Below, one piece after another: positions 9,116 to 18,309 of a stretch of DNA of 64,000 nucleotides. The DNA lies in the NCBI GenBank assembly GCA_016841445.1, contig JAENZD010000001.1, positions 1,054,001-1,118,000 of the forward strand, read 5' to 3'. Position 1 is the stretch's first letter. Each line of letters begins with the position of its first letter. The position numbers and the translations under genes are program-made. Below the pieces are notes generated by a model, which saw only the letters and a program-made list of their open reading frames with translations, did not search any database and was not told the DNA's origin. The DNA comes from Anaerolineaceae bacterium (GTDB taxonomy: Bacteria; Chloroflexota; Anaerolineae; Anaerolineales; Anaerolineaceae).

Positions 9116-10275
9116 TTTAATATTTCTTCAGATTTGAAACTGCGGTAGAAAGAGAGCTTATTCAAAATGATTTTATCCGCTTCGGTAAGTTCATTCAATA
9201 TTAGATGTGTTAAGACCTCCCCAACTGCAGGCCCGAACATAAACCCCTGACCACACATACCCACTGCCAGGAGCAAACCATCTAGACCTGCCACCTGCCC
9301 GATGATTGGCGATCCATCTGGGGTCATTGGATAGGTGCCGCGCCAAACACGACGGACCCTGATGTGTTTGAGAACAGGCATAATTTCAAGTAACCGCCTG
9401 GCTGCCCTGGGTAAGAAATCACTTGATGCAAGAATATGTGTTCCTAAAATGGCTGGTTCTGGTGTCATACAAAAGATGATCTTCCCCGTAGGGTGCTGAT
9501 AGAAATAAAAATTTGCAGAACCAGGCCGATCACGCATATCCACGATCATTGGATCAAAAATCCTACTGATGGGCTCCGTGATAGCCGCCTCGTGGGAATC
9601 TGGTTCGACGGGTACATCTAACCCAATTTTGGCCGATAATGGTTTTGCCCATCCCCCAGCAGCATTGATCACCCATTTACTGAAATACTCGCCTTTTACC
9701 GTTCTTACACCCAAGGTTCTGCTGTCACTGGCGATAAAATCATCAACAGGCTCATTAAAATGGAATTCTGCGTTTGCTTCTACCGCTCTTTTATGGAATG
9801 CATATGCAGATATGAGAGGTGATGCACTCCCGTCATCAGGCGAGAAAGTTCCTCCGGATAATCCCTCCGGATTGATATTTGGAATGATTTCCAAAAGCGT
9901 CTGTTTATCTACCCATGAGATTTTGAGATCCTGTTTTTGCTGCCAAAGTGTCAGGTCCTGTAGAACCCGTGCATTTTCATCATCGTAAGCGACGAAGGAA
10001 TAACCACCTTGATGCCATTCAATATCGTCTCCATGTAGTTCTTGCCAGGTTGAAAATATATCCAGGCTGCGTTTCCCGAGGTTGATCTTGGCTGGATCAG
10101 AGTGAGTTGCCCGAATGCCACCTATGGCATGTTTGTTGGAAGCCTGGCCGACGCTGGCGAGAGAATCCAGCACCAGGACTTTCAGGCCTGCCTTTGAGAG
10201 GAAATATGCAGAAGGAACGCCGATCGAACCTGCGCCAATGATGATCACATCGTAGAAATTTTTTTGCTGATTCAT
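9112..10275 (-). CDS. FAD-dependent oxidoreductase (DAO family), sarcosine-oxidase-beta-like
   Basis: The 387-residue flavoprotein has an N-terminal dinucleotide fold (VIIIGAGSIGVPSAYFLSKAG) and the DAO-type C-terminal signature (TPDGSPIIGQVAGLDGLLLAVGMCGQGF). It probably oxidises a secondary amine or amino acid such as sarcosine, proline or an opine. The gene starts three bases after the large iron-sulfur flavoprotein gene, and the pair resembles the beta/alpha subunits of heteromeric opine, proline or HCN-forming dehydrogenases. The substrate cannot be read from the sequence. Confidence 0.85.
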   Translation of the reverse strand: MNQQKNFYDVIIIGAGSIGVPSAYFLSKAGLKVLVLDSLASVGQASNKHAIGGIRATHSDPAKINLGKRSLDIFSTWQELHGDDIEWHQGGYSFVAYDDENARVLQDLTLWQQKQDLKISWVDKQTLLEIIPNINPEGLSGGTFSPDDGSASPLISAYAFHKRAVEANAEFHFNEPVDDFIASDSRTLGVRTVKGEYFSKWVINAAGGWAKPLSAKIGLDVPVEPDSHEAAITEPISRIFDPMIVDMRDRPGSANFYFYQHPTGKIIFCMTPEPAILGTHILASSDFLPRAARRLLEIMPVLKHIRVRRVWRGTYPMTPDGSPIIGQVAGLDGLLLAVGMCGQGFMFGPAVGEVLTHLILNELTEADKIILNKLSFYRSFKSEEILK

Positions 10276-10278
10276 GGA

Positions 10279-12390
10279 TCAACAATCCTCCTGCTGATTT
10301 CTTGCCAATGTTTCCAGCGGCATTTCAACGAATACTGGACGGAGGGTCAGGTCAGTTACTTCATCAACAGGAATCCCCTCTTCCCTAAAAATCTTCTTTA
10401 TCAGCGGCAGGCAGGTTTTCCCGCCGCAAGAACCCATGGTTGCCTTGGTCGCAGCTTTGATCTGGTTAATATCTCTTACACCAGCCAATATAAGTTCCCT
10501 AATCTCATCAGCAGTGACATGTTCACAACGACAAATGATGGTTTCTTGTTCTGTTTCTTCCAGGTAATTGTCTGATTTTTGGTCCGTTTCATTCCAACCT
10601 GAAACCAGCTGAATGCCAGACACTTTCGTTGCAATAAACGCAGGAACTTGCACGCGAACGATCAATGTTCGTGAGTACTGTGGCAACTGCCGGATCTTCA
10701 GAACAGGATGTTTCCCCAGCACAGCTCCATCAACATCTGTCACAGGTACGATATCTCCTTCGTGGATGTAATCATGGGAGAATTCAATGGGAATTGAAAT
10801 GATGGGATACTCCGGGTCTTTTCGGAAATCAACCAGCGTGATGGCTAAACCGGGACAAACTGCCACACAGCGTTCGCAAGCGATGCAGTTTTTTCCATCA
10901 AGCGTGCAAAATTCTGGAAGTTTACGGATATCATTATGATCAATCTGGATCAATCCACGGGGGCAAACCGAAGAACAGGGATCGCAGGGTATTTCCTGGC
11001 GGCAATGCATAACTGGAAAGACATCTTCTTCTTGTCTGTCTTCATCGAGTTGTAAAACTTCTCCGGGACGGGATTTTAAGACTTGCTCAAATTCATGCCA
11101 TCCTTCAGGGACCTCAGGTGCAGAATATTTCAGTGCTTTTGCTATTTCCAATCCTTTTATTTTTCCGGAGAACATCGCGGCAGAGGCTTCAGCAATTTCT
11201 TCAGCATCTCCGGCTGCAAAAACGGGCAGGTCAACCTCTTTCGCCTTATGGATGAATTCATCAACCGGATTTAAACCGACAGCGATCAGGACACAATCAC
11301 ATGCAATTTCTTTTTCGGTACCAATGATTGGTTGGAATTTTTTATCTACTTCACAAATAACGACGCTTTGGACATGATCTTTGCCTTTTGCCTCAAGAAT
11401 GGTATGCGACGTCATTATTGGTACATTGAACCGGGCAAGCTTATCTTCATGCACTTTATATCCACCACATTGCGGCATGGCTTCAACCAGCCCTACGACA
11501 TCAATGCCAGCTTGCAGTGCATGATAACCGGCAATCAATCCTACATTGCCTCCCCCGACAACGAAAAGGTGTTCCGCAGGTTTTACTAAATCCCGATTGA
11601 CAAGCGTTTGAAAAGCGCCTGCTCCGTAAATACCTGGCAGTGTGTTGCCTTTAAAGGGCAGACTTCGTTCTCGGGCACCAGTGGCAACCAATAGGATCTC
11701 AGGTCTGATAAGCAGGTATTCATCCGAGTCAGCACGCCATAAACCGACAGTTTTGTTTTCAAAGATGCCTACAGCAGTCGTTTGAAGCCAAACTTCCACA
11801 TTATCAATTTCTATTACCTGTGATTCGAGTTTTGCCGCAATATCGATACCGCGTGTTCCAGCGTAAACGGCCTCTTTTGAACCAAAAAAACGGTGAGTTT
11901 GAAGGACGAGCTTACCACCTAAACGGGCTTTATCATCCACGAGTAATGTGTTAATCCCTAAATTGCCAAGTTCTTTTGCTGCAGAAAGCCCCGCTGGACC
12001 GCCGCCCAGGATCAAAACCGGGATGTTAATAATCTCTTTCACACCCTTTGATTCTGGTTGATCTGCAGAGGTTGGTAAATGGGAGATATCCGGTAAACCA
12101 TCAGCAGGCATCACAGAAATACCTGGTTTGACAATGGTCATACAGGATTTCACAGGCCGACCATCGACCAGAACTAAACATTGTGAACATTGTCCATTTG
12201 CGCAAAACAATCCCATAGGTTTCCCATCTTTGGGATGGTGACCAAAAATATCTATACCATTTGCGATCAGCGCCGATGCAATTGTTTCACCTTCTTTGGC
12301 CGTTAGCTTATCCCAATTCCAATGAAATTCTATCGTGCCTGCTTCGGGGACATTCAAGATCGGGTGAGATTTTATTCTATTATGAGGCAT
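10279..12390 (-). CDS. Multi-domain FAD/NAD(P) and iron-sulfur oxidoreductase subunit
   Basis: This 703-residue protein combines several redox modules. A 2Fe-2S ferredoxin-like domain is N-terminal (CANGQCSQC plus a fourth Cys, about residues 63-82). Two dinucleotide folds follow (LILGGGPAGLSAAKELG and FVVGGGNVGLIAG). Two 4Fe-4S motifs come next (CDPCSSVCP; CIACERCVAVCP), and a C-terminal BFD-like 2Fe-2S domain ends it (ICRCEHVT ... GSCGGKTC). This matches the alpha subunit of sarcosine/opine/proline dehydrogenases with A and B subunits fused and a ferredoxin insert. It should pass electrons from the DAO subunit to a carrier. The extra 4Fe-4S pair suggests ferredoxin coupling. Confidence 0.88.
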   Translation of the reverse strand: MPHNRIKSHPILNVPEAGTIEFHWNWDKLTAKEGETIASALIANGIDIFGHHPKDGKPMGLFCANGQCSQCLVLVDGRPVKSCMTIVKPGISVMPADGLPDISHLPTSADQPESKGVKEIINIPVLILGGGPAGLSAAKELGNLGINTLLVDDKARLGGKLVLQTHRFFGSKEAVYAGTRGIDIAAKLESQVIEIDNVEVWLQTTAVGIFENKTVGLWRADSDEYLLIRPEILLVATGARERSLPFKGNTLPGIYGAGAFQTLVNRDLVKPAEHLFVVGGGNVGLIAGYHALQAGIDVVGLVEAMPQCGGYKVHEDKLARFNVPIMTSHTILEAKGKDHVQSVVICEVDKKFQPIIGTEKEIACDCVLIAVGLNPVDEFIHKAKEVDLPVFAAGDAEEIAEASAAMFSGKIKGLEIAKALKYSAPEVPEGWHEFEQVLKSRPGEVLQLDEDRQEEDVFPVMHCRQEIPCDPCSSVCPRGLIQIDHNDIRKLPEFCTLDGKNCIACERCVAVCPGLAITLVDFRKDPEYPIISIPIEFSHDYIHEGDIVPVTDVDGAVLGKHPVLKIRQLPQYSRTLIVRVQVPAFIATKVSGIQLVSGWNETDQKSDNYLEETEQETIICRCEHVTADEIRELILAGVRDINQIKAATKATMGSCGGKTCLPLIKKIFREEGIPVDEVTDLTLRPVFVEMPLETLARNQQEDC

Positions 12391-12458
12391 TAATTCGCGA
12401 AAACCCTTCTGATGAGTATTGGTGAGTAGCTTTGGGGTTACGATTTTTTTGCATGGTT

Positions 12459-12487
12459 AATATAACGAATTTAAAGGATTGTTTCAA
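12459..12487 (-). promoter_or_regulatory. Sigma70-type promoter for the dehydrogenase operon
   Basis: On the minus strand TTGAAA (12482-12487) and TATATT (12459-12464) are separated by exactly 17 bp, each one base from consensus. The predicted start lies about 60 bp upstream of the ATG at 12390. Confidence 0.5.
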
Positions 12488-12578
12488 CTGCCTTTCATCT
12501 TTTTACAATAGTATCATCAATCATAAAATGAAACCAAGATTTCTTGATTTTTCATTTCATGCAGATACTACTTTCTTT

Positions 12579-13013
12579 TCACCCTAATTTTTGATATTCC
12601 TGATATGCATTTTTCCATGGTTTCCCCATCCGATGTTTGTCGCTTACTTTTACGGAATCGAAATGTCCCATAACTTCCAGTAAAAGCTGAGCAATCTTAT
12701 TCCAATCCCGGAGATTGAAGGCTTGTTTGATTTCCTCTGCAATAGCCCCAGTCCATGCCCATTCCAACCGGTATTTATCTGCCTTCACCCAGTAGCCTCT
12801 TTTTTCCCAGGCAGCAACGGATTGATCAATCCCCTTAGCAATGTGTTTTAATGCACCAATAATAAAAGCGACCATGTCATGAGTGTTTCCATCAGGTTTT
12901 TCTTGCCGCATAAATTCGCGGATCGTAATAACAATGGCCTTGCCGAGTTTTGCTCGTTCCTGACCTGGCGTTGATGTTCGTTTGATCTGTGTCACTTGCT
13001 CTCCTGGTGGCAT
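12579..13013 (-). CDS. Hypothetical protein, about 140 aa
   Basis: This small soluble helical protein is not one I recognise. It has a Trp-rich central part (VAAWEKRGYWVKADKYRLEW) followed by two amphipathic helices. The ATG at 13013 has no ribosome site. An in-frame GTG six codons later (12995) is preceded by GGAGAG and may be the true start. It stands alone, divergent from tRNA-Leu and trigger factor. No function is proposed. Confidence 0.6.
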   Translation of the reverse strand: MPPGEQVTQIKRTSTPGQERAKLGKAIVITIREFMRQEKPDGNTHDMVAFIIGALKHIAKGIDQSVAAWEKRGYWVKADKYRLEWAWTGAIAEEIKQAFNLRDWNKIAQLLLEVMGHFDSVKVSDKHRMGKPWKNAYQEYQKLG

Positions 13014-13082
13014 CGAGGTATTCGAGGCGTTTATTATACTAGACTATTAACGCATTTCTTATAATTTAATATCATCATGTTA

Positions 13083-13111
13083 TTGACGATAAAAATCCTC
13101 TCGCGTATAAT
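13083..13111 (+). promoter_or_regulatory. Near-consensus promoter of tRNA-Leu
   Basis: TTGACG (13083-13088), a 17-bp spacer and a perfect TATAAT (13106-13111) precede the tRNA by 16 bp, placing the start site about 10 bp before the mature 5' end. Trigger factor downstream may be read through from this promoter. Confidence 0.8.
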
Positions 13112-13127
13112 TCCAGTGCAATTTGAA

Positions 13128-13209
13128 GGGGAAGTGCTGGAATTGGCAGACAGGCGTGACTTAGGATCACGTGCGGCAACGCGTGAGAGTTCGACCCTCT
13201 CCTTCCCCA
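13128..13209 (+). tRNA. tRNA-Leu (anticodon UAG)
   Basis: The sequence folds as a class II tRNA. The 7-bp acceptor stem is GGGGAAG/CTTCCCC. The anticodon stem CGTGA/TCACG carries loop CTTAGGA (anticodon TAG). A long variable arm follows, then T-arm GAGAG-TTCGACC-CTCTC and discriminator A. The CCA end is not encoded. It reads CUA-type leucine codons and has its own strong promoter immediately upstream. Confidence 0.95.
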
Positions 13210-13244
13210 CACAGCAAAATATTTTTATTTAAAGGACAGGCACA

Positions 13245-14804
13245 TTGAATATAGAAAAGCAAATCCAAGAAGATCGACAGGCGAAGTTAACCGTTGAGTA
13301 TACAACTGAAGAATTTGAAGGTTACAAGCGGCGCGCAGCTAAAAAAATATCAAAAAGCACAAAAATCCCCGGGTTTCGACCTGGAAAAGCTCCTTATAAT
13401 GTTGTTCTGAACCATTATGGGGAAGGCGCAATTCTGCAAGAAGCGATTGATATCTTGCTGGATGATGATTACGGGAAGATCCTGGATCAGGCAGAAATTG
13501 AACCCTCTGGTGTCGGAAACCTCGAGAAAATTGAAAGTTATGATCCTCCAACGTTTGTTTTTATGGTTCCATTAGAGCCTGTCGTTAATTTGGGAGCATA
13601 TCGTGAAGTTAGAAAGCCTTATGATCTTGAGGATTTCGATCCTAGCGAAGTTGATGCCTTTATCGACAACATCCGGCGTAATGCTGCGACGATCATCCCC
13701 GCAGACCGCCCCGCGAAAGAGAGCGACCTGGTTTACTTCAACCTGAGTGGAGAAGTTTTAAACCCGGAAGAGGGTGAGGATGGGACTATTACCGATAAAA
13801 CACCGCAGCAAGCGCTCATTCCAGCTGATGGCGAAGAGAATGAAAATGAATGGCCTTTTGTTGGTTTTGCAAAGGAACTTAGTGGCATTAAGGCAGGCGA
13901 TGTCAAAGAGATCCAGCATTCTTACCCTGAAGATGATGGCGATGAGGATTTGCAGGGCAAAACAGCTGTATTCACCATTGAAGTTCAATCGGTAAAAGAG
14001 TTAGAACTTCCTGAATTTGATGAAGAATTCGTGAAATCAATGGGTAATTACGAGTCAGTTGACGATTTTAGAGCACAAGTTGAAGAGCGACTGCGAAGCG
14101 AACACCAAAATTCGTATGATGAAACATATTTCAATGAGATCCTCAACGAGATCACCGAAAAAGCAGATGTGCAATATCCACCTCAAATGTTAGAACATGA
14201 AGCAGAACATGTTTTGGAAGATATTAAAGGTCGATTAAACCAACAAAATATGGATTTTGAAACTTATCTTAAATTGCGAGACAAAGATGAGGAAACTTTC
14301 ATTGAAGAGGAAATTAAACCAGTAGCGAAACAAAGGCTTGAACGTTCACTGGTGGTTGATTCAATCATTGAATCCGAAGGTCTAAAGATAAATGAGGGAA
14401 TGCTAAAAGGTCATATCAACGAGATCATGAGCGAAATGATCTATTCTGGGCAGATCGAAGAAATGCAGAAGCAGATGGGAAAAGAAGAATTCTCCAGAGC
14501 GATCAGTATGGAAGGCGTGAGCCGAACCATGAACAAACAGGTCATTGAACGGTTGAGACTTATCGGAACCGGTCAACCGATCCCAGAAGATGAACCTGAA
14601 GAAGCGGTCAAAGAAAAAGACGAGGAATCTAAGGAAGTTGAAGCTGTTGAACAGCCAGAAAAAGCGGAAACTGTGAAAGATGTTGAGGAAGCCTCCGACG
14701 AAATTGAAGCTGAAGAAGAATTAGATTCAGAATTTGAAGAAAGCCCGGCCGAAACATCAGAAGAAACAGTCGGTGAAGCAAGCTCAGAAGACGTAGTAAA
14801 CTAA
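13245..14804 (+). CDS. tig: Trigger factor (ribosome-associated chaperone and prolyl isomerase)
   Basis: The 519-residue protein contains the ribosome-binding signature [12 protein letters not shown] in the N-terminal domain. A central FKBP-like prolyl isomerase domain (about 150-250) and the helical C-terminal chaperone domain follow. It ends in a roughly 75-residue Glu/Asp-rich tail (about 445-519), beyond the usual 430-450 length. Translation must start at TTG (13245), preceded by AGGACAGG, as no ATG fits the family N-terminus. It lies 36 bp after tRNA-Leu and 40 bp before clpP, the common tig-clpP order. The acidic tail is unusual but reads as low-complexity extension rather than a frameshift. 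Confidence 0.95.
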   Translation: MNIEKQIQEDRQAKLTVEYTTEEFEGYKRRAAKKISKSTKIPGFRPGKAPYNVVLNHYGEGAILQEAIDILLDDDYGKILDQAEIEPSGVGNLEKIESYDPPTFVFMVPLEPVVNLGAYREVRKPYDLEDFDPSEVDAFIDNIRRNAATIIPADRPAKESDLVYFNLSGEVLNPEEGEDGTITDKTPQQALIPADGEENENEWPFVGFAKELSGIKAGDVKEIQHSYPEDDGDEDLQGKTAVFTIEVQSVKELELPEFDEEFVKSMGNYESVDDFRAQVEERLRSEHQNSYDETYFNEILNEITEKADVQYPPQMLEHEAEHVLEDIKGRLNQQNMDFETYLKLRDKDEETFIEEEIKPVAKQRLERSLVVDSIIESEGLKINEGMLKGHINEIMSEMIYSGQIEEMQKQMGKEEFSRAISMEGVSRTMNKQVIERLRLIGTGQPIPEDEPEEAVKEKDEESKEVEAVEQPEKAETVKDVEEASDEIEAEEELDSEFEESPAETSEETVGEASSEDVVN

Positions 14805-14844
14805 CGATAAGGAACGAATAAAAAATAGACAGAAGAAGGTAAAA

Positions 14845-15450
14845 ATGATGAACACCGATATATCATCCGTCATTCCAATGGTTATTGAGACCTCTGGACG
14901 CGGAGAACGTGCTTACGATATTTACTCACTATTATTGAAAAACAGGATTGTTTTTTTAGGTTCGCCAATCAATGATCAGGTTGCCAACCTGGTCGTTGCC
15001 CAACTCTTGTATTTAAGCCGGGAAGATCCTGAAAGTGGGATCCAGATGTATATAAACTCCCCAGGCGGGCAAGTTTATGCGGGTATGGCTATTTACGACA
15101 CGATGCGCATGATCCCTAATAAGATCAGTACGGTCGCTGTTGGTGTAGCTGCAAGTTTTGGCACGGTTTTGTTGGCTGCGGGGAGCAAAGGACAACGCTA
15201 CGCACTGCCGCACGCCACAATTCACATGCACCAACCACTTGGCGGCGCGCAAGGCCAGGCATCAGATATCGAAATTCAGGCGAAAGAGATTTTAAGGTTG
15301 AAGGAACGGCTGAACGAGATCCTTGCAGAAGCAACGGGTCAGGAAATTGATACCATTATTAAGGATACAGAGCGTGATTATTACATGAGTGCACAAGAGG
15401 CAGTCGATTACGGCCTGGTAGATAAAGTTCTTGAAACACCTGAAAAATAG
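14845..15450 (+). CDS. clpP: ATP-dependent Clp protease proteolytic subunit
   Basis: The 201-residue serine peptidase carries the complete triad: Ser104 in VAASFGT, His129 in IHMHQP, and Asp178 in ERDYYMSA. It forms the tetradecameric ClpP chamber that works with ClpX or ClpA. Two ATGs are adjacent at the start, with AGAAGG upstream. It follows trigger factor and is closed by an intrinsic terminator. No clpX follows in this window, unlike the common tig-clpP-clpX order. Confidence 0.97.
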   Translation: MMNTDISSVIPMVIETSGRGERAYDIYSLLLKNRIVFLGSPINDQVANLVVAQLLYLSREDPESGIQMYINSPGGQVYAGMAIYDTMRMIPNKISTVAVGVAASFGTVLLAAGSKGQRYALPHATIHMHQPLGGAQGQASDIEIQAKEILRLKERLNEILAEATGQEIDTIIKDTERDYYMSAQEAVDYGLVDKVLETPEK

Positions 15451-15472
15451 TAGAAAATAAAGGTACGTGCTT

Positions 15473-15505
15473 ATGCCGGAAAGCGAAAGCGATCCGGCAT
15501 TTTTT
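15473..15505 (+). terminator. Intrinsic terminator after clpP
   Basis: An 8-bp stem ATGCCGGA/TCCGGCAT encloses an internal GC-GAAA-GC mini-hairpin and is followed by six U residues. It ends 14 bp before the next gene, so the HAD gene may depend on read-through. Confidence 0.85.
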
Positions 15506-15519
15506 AAAAGGAGAAATGA

Positions 15520-16323
15520 ATGAGTCAAATCCGGTTTGATCAAATAAAAGGCCTTATCATTGATATGGATGGCGTTTTGTGGCGAGATAATAAGCCAATT
15601 GGTAATTTGGTTTCATTATTTGAGGGGATCAAAGACCTGGGATTACAATTTATTTTAGCCACGAATAATGCAACCCGGACTGTAGATGAATATCATGCTA
15701 AGCTGAATGGGTTTGGGGTCGAACTTGAAGAATGGCAGGTGATCAATGTTGCACAGGCTACCGGGATATTCTTGCAGGAAAAATACCCGAACGGCGTGCG
15801 TGCCTACGTGGTTGGGCAGCCAAGTTTAAAGAAGACTTTAGAATCTTATGGTGTGGCACTTGCAGACGAAACCCAACTGGACATTGATGTGGTCGTAGCC
15901 TCACTGGACTATGACTTGAATTATTCAAAGCTGAAGCATGCCTCACTCCTTATCCAATCTGGAGCTGAATTTATTGGGACAAATCAAGACGCCACATTTC
16001 CAACACCAGAAGGATTAATTCCTGGTTCAGGGACAGTTATCGGCGCTATCGAAATAGCTTCAGGGACTAAAGCTGAGATGATTGGCAAACCACAACCCTT
16101 ACTTTACCAAATGGCACTCAAACGCTTATCTCTTCTCCCTTCAGAGGTGCTGGCTATCGGTGATCGTTTAGAAACAGATATTGCGGGAGCACAAGCTGCA
16201 GGCATACATACTGCGCTGGTACTAACAGGCGTTTCAACAAGATCTCAAGCAGAGGATTATAAACCGATGCCCGAGATCATCATCAGTAATTTTTCAGAAT
16301 TGATCGATACATGGACAAAATGA
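15520..16323 (+). CDS. HAD-IIA family phosphatase (NagD/4-nitrophenylphosphatase-like)
   Basis: The 267-residue protein has motif I GLIIDMDGVLW, motif II ATNNATRT and the C-terminal GKPQP...AIGDRLETDIAGAQAAG motif, the NagD/AraL pattern with a C2 cap domain. It should remove phosphate from a sugar phosphate or similar metabolite in the cytoplasm. The ribosome site AAAAGGAG precedes the ATG. Its 3' end overlaps rlmN, so the two are coupled. Confidence 0.92.
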   Translation: MSQIRFDQIKGLIIDMDGVLWRDNKPIGNLVSLFEGIKDLGLQFILATNNATRTVDEYHAKLNGFGVELEEWQVINVAQATGIFLQEKYPNGVRAYVVGQPSLKKTLESYGVALADETQLDIDVVVASLDYDLNYSKLKHASLLIQSGAEFIGTNQDATFPTPEGLIPGSGTVIGAIEIASGTKAEMIGKPQPLLYQMALKRLSLLPSEVLAIGDRLETDIAGAQAAGIHTALVLTGVSTRSQAEDYKPMPEIIISNFSELIDTWTK

Positions 16324-17366
16324 GACCATTGATCTACGATTTAGATCTTGCAGAACTTGAAGCTGAATTAACTGCCTTGGGGCAGCCCGGTTTTCGAGCG
16401 AAGCAAATTTGGGTTGCGATCTACCAGAAATTAAAGACATCACCTGAAGAGATCACAACACTCCCGAAACCGCTGCGTGAGGCACTAGCAGAACGTTATT
16501 CGTTCCAGGCTCTGGAGCCGGTTAAACGGATTGAATCTGCTGATGGGTTAACTGTGAAGGATTTATTCAGGCTGCATGATGGATTTCCTGTAGAAGCGGT
16601 GTTGATGTATTACGAAGAAAGAAGAACACTCTGCATCTCTTCACAATCAGGATGTGCGATAGGATGTTCGTTTTGCGCTACCGGACAGATGGGCTTCAAA
16701 CGGCACCTGACCAGTGGTGAAATCGTTGCCCAGGTCCTTTATTACGCGAGATTGCTCGCTGAAACCGAGCAGCGGATCACAAATGTTGTTGTGATGGGGA
16801 TGGGAGAACCATTCTTGAATTTTGATAACACCATGTCGGCATTAGACCGGTTGAATCACCCGGAAGGGTTTGGTCTGGGTGCACGAAGGTTGACAGTTAG
16901 CACAGTTGGGATCGTACCTGGAATTATAAAATTTGCGGATGCTGAAACCCAGTACAATCTTGCCATATCCTTACATACCGTAGATAATGAATTTAGATCG
17001 AGCCTAATTCCAGTTAACCGAAAGTATTCTGTAGAAGAGATACTGAATGCCTGCCGGTATTATATTCAAAAAACAAGCCGGCGCATCACATTTGAATATG
17101 CCCTGATTGATAATATCAATGATTCGACCAAAGATGCTGATGCATTAGTCAGAAAAATTCGCGGCATGATGTGTCATGTTAATTTGATACCGTTGAATCC
17201 GACAACCGGATATTCCGGACAGCCAACACAGGCGGATAAAGTCCAAAAATTTTCTGAGGTTTTGGAAGCTAATGGTATCCCTTGCACCGTTCGGCTGCGA
17301 CGAGGTATTGAAATTGGTGCGGGATGTGGTCAACTGGCTGCTGAAGAGCTCTCAAATTTTGATTAA
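16311..17366 (+). CDS. rlmN: Dual-specificity rRNA/tRNA adenine-C2 methyltransferase RlmN
   Basis: This radical-SAM enzyme methylates C2 of A2503 in 23S rRNA (and A37 in some tRNAs). The CxxxCxxC cluster motif CAIGCSFC is at residues 115-122. The second active-site cysteine lies near residue 343 in GAGCGQLA, and the VVMGMGEPFLN motif is present. Length (351) is typical. The first ATG overlaps the HAD gene by 13 bp. A second ATG at 16320 forms an ATGA junction with the HAD stop and is an equally likely start. Confidence 0.96.
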   Translation: MDKMRPLIYDLDLAELEAELTALGQPGFRAKQIWVAIYQKLKTSPEEITTLPKPLREALAERYSFQALEPVKRIESADGLTVKDLFRLHDGFPVEAVLMYYEERRTLCISSQSGCAIGCSFCATGQMGFKRHLTSGEIVAQVLYYARLLAETEQRITNVVVMGMGEPFLNFDNTMSALDRLNHPEGFGLGARRLTVSTVGIVPGIIKFADAETQYNLAISLHTVDNEFRSSLIPVNRKYSVEEILNACRYYIQKTSRRITFEYALIDNINDSTKDADALVRKIRGMMCHVNLIPLNPTTGYSGQPTQADKVQKFSEVLEANGIPCTVRLRRGIEIGAGCGQLAAEELSNFD

Positions 17367-17386
17367 AGAATGTTCTGGGAACAAAG

Positions 17387-18298
17387 ATGAGCGAAAATAT
17401 AGTCAATAAATGGCTTAAAGGTTTAGAAAAAACCCGGAAAGTAGCATTTGGACGAATTGCAAATTTCCTGGGTGCATCAGAAATTAATGATGAAACCTGG
17501 GAGGAACTGGAAGCACTTTTGATCCAGGCAGATATGGGTGTGGAAACAACACTGGCTGTGGTCGATTCAGTGCGTGAAGAAATTCACAGCAAAGGATTGA
17601 CTCAAAATGAGGAGTTGGTCCAGGCTCTAAAGCAGGACTTGAGTGATCGTCTGGATGAACCGAAATTTCCCGATTTTATGGAAAAACCAACGGTGATCAT
17701 GCTTGTTGGTGTCAATGGGTCAGGGAAAACAACGTCTGCAGCAAAACTTGCGTATCAATACCAATCACAGGGAAAGAGCGTCCTTCTGGTTGCTGCAGAT
17801 ACCTATCGAGCGGCTGCAATCGATCAATTGCGAATTTGGGCTGACAGGGTTAATGTACCCATGGTGGCTGGACAGCAAGGTGGCGATCCTGGCGCTGCAG
17901 CTTATGATGGAATCACGGCAGCTGTTGCACGAAAATCAGACATAGTGATCATTGATACGGCCGGCAGACTGCACACCCGATATAATCTCATGGAAGAGAT
18001 TAAGAAAGTGGAGCGAGTGAGCGGGAAAGCCCTTCCAGGGGCACCACACGCTACCTGGCTGGTTCTTGATGCAACAACAGGGCAGAATGCCCTTCAGCAA
18101 GCGAAATCATTCCAGAAAGCCTTGAAAATAGATGGTGTGATATTGGCTAAGCTGGATTCATCTGCAAAAGGCGGCATGGCGTTTGCGATCAAGGCACAAT
18201 TAGGATTGCCTATAGTATTTGCCGGTCTTGGCGAAGCCGTTGAAGATCTGCGAATTTTTGATCGTAAATCGTTTGTAAATGGTATTATCGAATCGTAA
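17387..18298 (+). CDS. ftsY: Signal recognition particle receptor FtsY
   Basis: The 303-residue SRP GTPase has the NG domain only, with no long acidic A domain. G1 is GVNGSGKTT, followed by DTYRAAAIDQL, DTAGRLH and KLDSSAKGG. It docks the SRP-ribosome complex at the membrane for co-translational insertion. It sits between rlmN (20 bp gap) and prfB (11 bp gap), so the three genes are probably one operon. Confidence 0.96.
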   Translation: MSENIVNKWLKGLEKTRKVAFGRIANFLGASEINDETWEELEALLIQADMGVETTLAVVDSVREEIHSKGLTQNEELVQALKQDLSDRLDEPKFPDFMEKPTVIMLVGVNGSGKTTSAAKLAYQYQSQGKSVLLVAADTYRAAAIDQLRIWADRVNVPMVAGQQGGDPGAAAYDGITAAVARKSDIVIIDTAGRLHTRYNLMEEIKKVERVSGKALPGAPHATWLVLDATTGQNALQQAKSFQKALKIDGVILAKLDSSAKGGMAFAIKAQLGLPIVFAGLGEAVEDLRIFDRKSFVNGIIES

Positions 18299-18309
18299 AT
18301 GGAGGATGA

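Noticed and set aside
9569-9988. 139-codon open frame opposite the DAO oxidoreductase
   Set aside because: Antisense shadow with no start signal and no recognisable fold.
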